Positions 58,901-64,000 of a stretch of DNA of 64,000 bases are shown piece by piece (within the stretch, counting starts at the first letter, position 1; every line of letters starts with the position of its first letter). Below the pieces are notes generated by a model. That model worked only from the letters and a program-made list of their open reading frames with translations. It made no database searches and was not told where the DNA came from. The stretch lies in the NCBI RefSeq assembly GCF_014356525.2, contig NC_052515.1, forward strand, positions 16,310,493 to 16,374,492, in the 5' to 3' direction. Made by a program: the position numbers and the translations under genes. This stretch comes from Nilaparvata lugens (lineage: Eukaryota; Arthropoda; Insecta; Hemiptera; Delphacidae).

Positions 58901-59000
58901 NNNNNNNNNNNNNNNNNNNNNNNNNNNNNNNNNNNNNNNNNNNNNNNNNNNNNNNNNNNNNNNNNNNNNNNNNNNNNNNNNNNNNNNNNNNNNNNNNNNN
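58901..59000. other. Assembly gap (100 N)
   Basis: Exactly 100 N, a conventional gap of unknown length inside the gag-like pseudogene. Confidence 0.99.
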
Positions 59001-60600
59001 AGTACATTAAAATTATAGGGACGGAAAAACAAAGTAACATTGTGCTATATACTGTTTGGTATGAGGTGTACATAATATAAAGATGGTAGGTAGTGGTAAG
59101 AGTTATACTCTTTCTCTCTTTGCAACATGTCTCATTATTGTAGACTTGATACTAGTTTAATACCTATTTAGGATACATTTTGAATATTATTTGAATTAAT
59201 AAAGAATTATATTCTTCCCTTTGGATGCATTTCAAAATAAGATATTCGAATTAATAAAGAATAATAGTCCACAATCCCCCTCTTATCAAACACACCAATC
59301 AAGTATGTCTGGTTTCCTTGAGGAATAATACGTTGCCGCACATCAAACCTTGATGCTTGCCTCTCCCTCCACACTTTCCCACCCTCGCTGCGTAATTCTT
59401 GCGTTTTAAAAACATTAAAAAACTTTCCTCGCCCCCTTTCTCGGGGGAAAAGCGCGCCAAAAAAGTACAGTAATGGCGAAAGGGGGGGGGCACGCCTTGA
59501 GCATTGCGCCGTGGTACTTTTCGTTTCGTATCTTTTGCAGGCACGCGCTGCCAATAAAAAGAAACTGGAAGACAATGCTTGAGGAGTTTTTTTGAGGCGG
59601 AGGTGTACCTACCAAGGGTTGAAACTGGAAAGATTTTTGAAGTGGAAGATCGCGAACAAAAGGGTTGAAATGAGAGGTGTTCAAGGGTGAGGCGGGGTTG
59701 CTGGGGAGAAAATATAAAGAGGGGAAAAGGGAAAAGAGTAAGATACCCGCATGAATAATAAGGAGATGGTCGCTGTTATGACGACTTCCTTTCCATACAA
59801 CTTCCATTAGTTGAATGTGCCCTTTGTTTGCCAAAGCCAAATTAATTTAGGAACTCCGCAGATTCTTACTTTTTTCATCTTTTCTACTTGCATTTCCATC
59901 CTTTTCTTGCAGTTACCCTCGATGTCTCCATCTTCTTCTTGCAGTTTCCTCGATCTTCTTGCGATGCTCTTTTCCTGCTGCACGTATCTCACTGTCTTGC
60001 TCCTCATCCAGTTACTTTTTCCTTCAAATTTATCTTTCTCATTCTCCTTCCGCCTTTGAGTATCAAAGTTTTACTAATTACCTTCTCCACCCTCCTTCCC
60101 TTCTTCAATTTTTAGTATTTGCCATAGTTTTCCTCACTCTATAGTCTCTTTTTTTCAAAAAATTTCTCTTCCACAGAACTTGCGGACTATATTTAAAACT
60201 CATATTGATATAAGTTATCTACATTTTCGTTTTTCGGTGAGTGACATAAAGAGGATGTATCATATTGTAAAGGATTACAATTTAAGAGCATTAAATATAG
60301 ATACATTGAACTAAATTCATATATTGCTACAACGCGGCTAGCTACAGCCGGTATGGGCCGGGGTCGGTGACCGTATTGACTGTGGAGATACTGGACCTAC
60401 ACTTCTCCTCCCCTTGTCCTATTCTTTACCCTCTGTCTTTGGCGGGAGGTATTTAATTTGAAGGGAAGAGTGTGTGCCCGTGCCGTTGTTGGCCGATTCG
60501 GCCCTCGGCTCTTGGAATTCAGGTTGGGTGTTAGGGAGAATTGAGGTAACCTTAACCAAGGATACGGATCCGGATATCAGATCCCCACAAATAATTATAT
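59001..60600. other. Unassigned, no supported gene
   Basis: Contains two copies of GAATTAATAAAGAAT about 61 bp apart (59193-59270) and a pyrimidine-rich stretch at 59870-60170. Open frames here on both strands overlap each other and show no domain. Confidence 0.4.
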
Positions 60601-60611
60601 TTGTAAAGGTA

Positions 60612-61450
60612 GTACGCAATCTGAACCAACTGCGAGTTGACGGCGAGCAAAGCTGTACCTGCAAGCCCGGAATAAAGGTTGTAGGTGGAGGAACTCGGGA
60701 TGGAGTTTAACAAGGAATGATATAGAATTTTTGTTACGGTTTTCGCAATCTGAGGCTGCGGGCTGTCGGTGTGCAGACTGAACCTGCGCACCCGTATTAG
60801 ATCAATATGATTGGAGAGGCGTAAGTGGTATAAGGTACAGGATATGGTATACCGAGTTTGAGGTATAGGGAATATTTTATCGGCCTGGGGAATGGAGATT
60901 CGTTAATAGGATGTCCCTTCCTGTACTAATGGGGTTCGTTCAATAACTCGCGATCTTTGAATCGCGATATAGTTCTCAGCAAGCTGAACCTGCTAGCTAA
61001 AGATAGTATATCTATTACAATTTTATGATAACTAAAGCTCAAAGGATGAGGTTTCGGGTGTCGGATTTTGAATCGCGAGCCTGCAGCTGCGAAAGGATTT
61101 TCAGCAATCTGAAACTGCTAAACGGGATTTCCGCGCTAGTCTGATGACAGCGCGCCGGTTATTAAGGGCCATCTGTAACTGCCCTTAAGGTATGGGAATC
61201 ACTCTCAATCGTCCGAAACGCTTTTAAATTAATAGTCATATGTCGACTATTATGAGAGGATAGTGAAGGGTTTACAAGGATTCTCCTAAGCTTCTCGCTG
61301 GTCTGACAACCGCGACTGGGTCGATCTCTAATCTGTGACTGAGATCCTGCTCTACATAAGGTTTCCTACACCTCTCGCTGGTCTGAGGACCGCGACGGGA
61401 ACGATCTCTAGTCTGGAACTGAGATCTCGCGCTATACAGGGTAGGAAAAA
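60612..61450. other. Field of short hairpins with a shared loop core
   Basis: At least ten stem-loops, with stems that differ in sequence but pair: CGCA/TGCG (60615-60634; 60744-60760), GGTGTGCA/TGCGCACC (60768-60792), AGCA/TGCT (60978-60994; 61103-61119), CGCGCT/AGCGCG (61132-61154), TTAAGGGC/GCCCTTAA (61162-61188), TCGC/GCGA (61295-61315; 61375-61395), GATCTC/GAGATC (61323-61346; 61403-61426). Their loops share RTCTGNNAC or AGCTGNACC. Other stems without this loop: TCGCGAT/ATCGCGA (60948-60967) and AATAGTC/GACTATT (61231-61251). Function unknown. Confidence 0.65.
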
Positions 61451-61469
61451 TTAAGAGGAAGAAAGAGAG

Positions 61470-63030
61470 AGGATGCCGCAGTCTGGGGACTTCAGCGAGG
61501 ACGTTCTCAAGCTGTACCTGAGAGCAGGAAGCGTCGCAGTCTGTGACTTCGACAAGGACGTTCTCAAGCTGTACCTGAGAGTGGGAAGTGTCGCAGTCTG
61601 TGACTTCGACAAGGACGTTCTCAAGCTGCACCTGAGAGCAGGAAGTGTCGCAGTCTGTGACTTCGACAAGGACGTTCTCAAGCTGCACCTGAGAGTGGGA
61701 AGCGTCGCAGTCTGTGACTTCGACAAGGACGTTCTCAAGCTGCACCTGAGAGCAGGAAGCGTCGCAGTCTGTGACTTCGACGGACGTTCTCAAGCTGCAC
61801 CTGAGAGTGGGAAGCGTCGCAGTCTGTGACTTCGACAAAACGTTCTCAAGCTGCCCTGAGAGCAGGAAGCGTCGCAGTCTGTGACTTCGACAAGGACGTT
61901 CTCAAGCTGCACCTGAGAGAAGGAAGCGTCGCAGTCTGGGAGCTTCGACAAGGACGTTCTCAAGTTGAACCTGAGAGCAGGAAGCGTTGCAGTCTGTAAC
62001 TTCAACAAGGACGTTCTCAAGCTGTACCTGAGTGCAGGAAGCGTTGCAGTCTGTGACTTCAACAAGGACGTCTCAAGCTGTACCTGAGAGCAGGAAGGAT
62101 TTTAGAATAGGGAAAGTGAAGGGAAGTAAGAGAAAGGATGCCGCAGTCTGGGGACTTCGGCAGGGACGTTCTCAAGTTGTACCTGAGAGCTAGAAGAATT
62201 ATAGAATAGGGAAAGTGAAGAGAAAGTAAGAGAAATATAGAATAGGGAAAGTGAAGAGAAAGTAAGAGAAAGGATGCCGCAGTCTGGGGACTTCGGCGAG
62301 GACGTTCTCAAGCTGTACCTGAGAGCTAAAAGGATTATAGAATAGAGAAGTGAAGAGAAAGTAAGAGAAAGGATGCCGCAGTCGGGGATTTCGGCGAGCC
62401 GTTCTCAAGCTGTACCTGAGAGCTAGAAGGATTATAGAATAGGGAAAGTGAAGAGAAGTAAGAGAAAGGATGCCACAGTCTGGGGACTTCGGCGAGGACG
62501 TTCTCAAGCTGTACTGAGAGCTAGAAGAATTATAGGATAGGGAAGTGAAGAGAAAGTAAGAGAAGGATGCCGCAGTCTGGGGACTTCGGCGAGGACGTTC
62601 TCAAGCTGTACCTGAGAGCTAGAGATTATAGAATAGGGAAAGTGAAGAGAAGTAAGAGAAAGGATGCCGCAGTCTGGGGACTTCGGCGAGGACGTTCTCA
62701 AGCTGTACCTGAGAGCGGGAAGCGTCGCAGTCTGGGAACTTCGACAGGACGTTCTCAAGTTGTACCTGAGAGCAGGAAGTGTTGCAGTCTGTGACTTCAA
62801 CAGGACGTTCTCAGCTGTACCTGAGAGCTAGAAGGATTATAGAATAGGAAATGAAGAGAAGTAAGAGGAAGATGCCGCAGTCTAGAAACTTCGGCGAGGG
62901 AGTCTCAAGCTGTACCTGAGAGCTAGAAGGATTATAGAATAGGAAAGTTAAGAGAGAGAAGGAAAGGATGTCGCAGTCTAGAAACTTCGACGAGGACGAG
63001 CTCAAGCTGCACCTGAGTTCTCTAGGAAAA
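61470..63030. repeat. 57 bp tandem array built from two hairpin modules
   Basis: From about 61470 to 62100 the period is 57 bp. Each unit has one hairpin with GTCG/CGAC (or GCCG/CGGC) ends around AGTCTGTGACT, and one with TCTCA/TGAGA ends around AGCTGTACC. From 62100 on, units become longer (about 100-115 bp) through an added spacer (GATTATAGAATAGGGAAAGTG, then AAGTAAGAGAAAGGATG). Units differ by single-base indels, so no reading frame is kept throughout. Open frames on both strands are a by-product of the 19-codon period. Confidence 0.9.
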
Positions 63031-63108
63031 GGTTGGGCTTTTCCTACTTGGAATTACAGCAAGTCAGAAACTGCTAAGCGAATTTAAAATACAGGGCCAC
63101 TCTATAGT

Positions 63109-63330
63109 ATGAAAATAAATAAGGAAAATACATCCCTAAAAACTGAGATTACCTTATTACAGAAGAGGAAACGCACACAAGTGACCAGTCCTGACATACA
63201 GTTACCTGAATCACTGCAGGACTATACGGAGAATAGCAAACAAATTCCCGCACTAAACTTAAACGTCGTGAAGCGACAGAGTCGAGACTTAAGAATTAAG
63301 CCCTCAAAAATAATCTGCTTAAGAGCCTAG
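63109..63330 (+). CDS. Small hypothetical ORF
   Basis: 73 codons beginning MKINKENTSLKTEITLLQKR, lysine-rich and polar with a possible short coiled coil at the start. No family recognised. It lies just after the hairpin array. Could be chance; no splice or promoter evidence. Confidence 0.2.
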   Translation: MKINKENTSLKTEITLLQKRKRTQVTSPDIQLPESLQDYTENSKQIPALNLNVVKRQSRDLRIKPSKIICLRA

Positions 63331-64000
63331 CCAATTTTCCCCACAACTATTTGAAGCACAACTTGAGATCCCTTACAGTTTCAAAACCAAGGATACTCGT
63401 TCACCCCCAGTGATACGAATTCGGGAAAAATAGCTGACAAGAAAGAAACCCCACAGGGAGTTCTAACTCCGAGTTGTTCGGAACTCGACCTACAATACTC
63501 TATGTTAACACAAGATAGAATAATAATAGTATCGGTAACGTCGTAAGGAGAGGAGATTCGCGACCCGATCTCACGCTCAACCCCGAACAACTGCTTCTCT
63601 CCCAGGTCTTCTTGAAGCAACAACACGGGTCGCTGAAAGTTAGGAGGCCGGGGAAAAGGGCTTGCTGACCATGGGAGTCTGAAAAGACGATCACGCCACT
63701 AGTCATGTGACAGGTTTTGAATCCACTAGTGCTGATGATAAGGTGCAGCTAATGATGACACTGATACTAATTGCTACACTAACTCAGGCCGGTAAACAAT
63801 ATTTCTATTCCAGAAATTTCATGAAGAGCGATACTGTCCCGACTCGGTAGCCGCTTATCGTTTTGATGATACGAATGCTGCTAATTTAAAGGGTTGACGG
63901 CGATGGTGATAATGCATATACACAACTACAAATCTAACAAATATTCCGGCAGTCGATCCTATTCTATTCTAAAATAGAATAATTCGCTAATTTTACGCTG
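63331..64000. other. Unassigned right edge
   Basis: Contains another hairpin-forming stretch (GAGTT/AACTC near 63464-63486). A short plus-strand frame near 63749-63850 begins MMTLILIATLTQAGKQYF, which looks signal-peptide-like, but it stops at 63850. No supported gene. Confidence 0.3.

Noticed and set aside
59207..60144. Overlapping ORFs on both strands after the assembly gap
   Set aside because: Low-complexity, mutually overlapping, no recognisable motif.
61272..62800. Repeat proteins read from the hairpin array (LENVLVEVTDCDAS and others)
   Set aside because: The 57 bp period keeps several frames open on both strands, frames change with unit indels, and the conserved feature is the hairpins rather than codons.
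61470..63030. CRISPR-like array
   Set aside because: There are no unique spacers; units are tandem and contiguous, and this is an insect nuclear sequence.
63700..63850. Signal-peptide-like start of an envelope gene
   Set aside because: Only about 34 codons before a stop and no further envelope features within the window.

Overview
This 64 kb window is eukaryotic nuclear DNA from an arthropod. A hemipteran (planthopper-like) insect is my best guess, inferred only from the style of the transposable elements (TEs). It is AT-rich and contains one assembly gap (100 N, 58901-59000). No rRNA, tRNA, CRISPR array or prokaryotic feature was seen. Almost every recognisable coding stretch belongs to a TE, and nearly all are broken by stops or frameshifts. 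The only likely host coding DNA is three small spliced exons on the minus strand (40028-40055, 39177-39272, 24680-24779). Their intron phases agree, and together they encode part of an EF-hand-like protein. The 14.4 kb intron between the last two is packed with non-LTR retrotransposons.

Layout. 1-1865: minus-strand non-LTR element with an in-frame 108 bp duplication. 2823-9723: minus-strand BEL/Pao LTR retrotransposon with both LTRs, polypurine tract and decayed gag-pol. 9793-23341: plus-strand LTR retrotransposon with 2.25 kb LTRs and a 4 bp target duplication. It carries gag and a protease trace but no pol. Its leader holds a palindromic Tc1/mariner element (12154-15903), which itself holds a piggyBac element (12566-15389). 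24170-24341: hAT-type MITE with an 8 bp target duplication. 25442-36371: a pile of five non-LTR elements in both orientations, one inserted in another with a 15 bp duplication. 36372-43800: mostly unassigned AT-rich DNA, two host exons, a pair of GTAGTCGGGG-rich repeats and microsatellites. 43800-51777: remains of a CR1-like non-LTR element whose PHD-finger ORF1 was hit twice, by a 3' fragment of another non-LTR element and by a 5.6 kb Polinton/Maverick-type element that encodes only a protein-primed DNA polymerase B. 51833-57600: a GT microsatellite, a 91 bp minisatellite and AT-rich DNA. 57621-58900: a second gag-like gene of the same family as the one at 16.4 kb. 60600-63030: an unexplained region of many short hairpins whose stems differ but whose loops share an RTCTGNNAC-like core. 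Two of these hairpins have been amplified into a 57 bp tandem array.

The two observations I consider most worth following are the hairpin field at 60.6-63.0 kb and the compact polymerase-only Polinton-type element at 45.5-51.1 kb. The layered insertions (piggyBac in mariner in LTR element; fragments in ORF1; non-LTR in non-LTR) also give a readable order of events.
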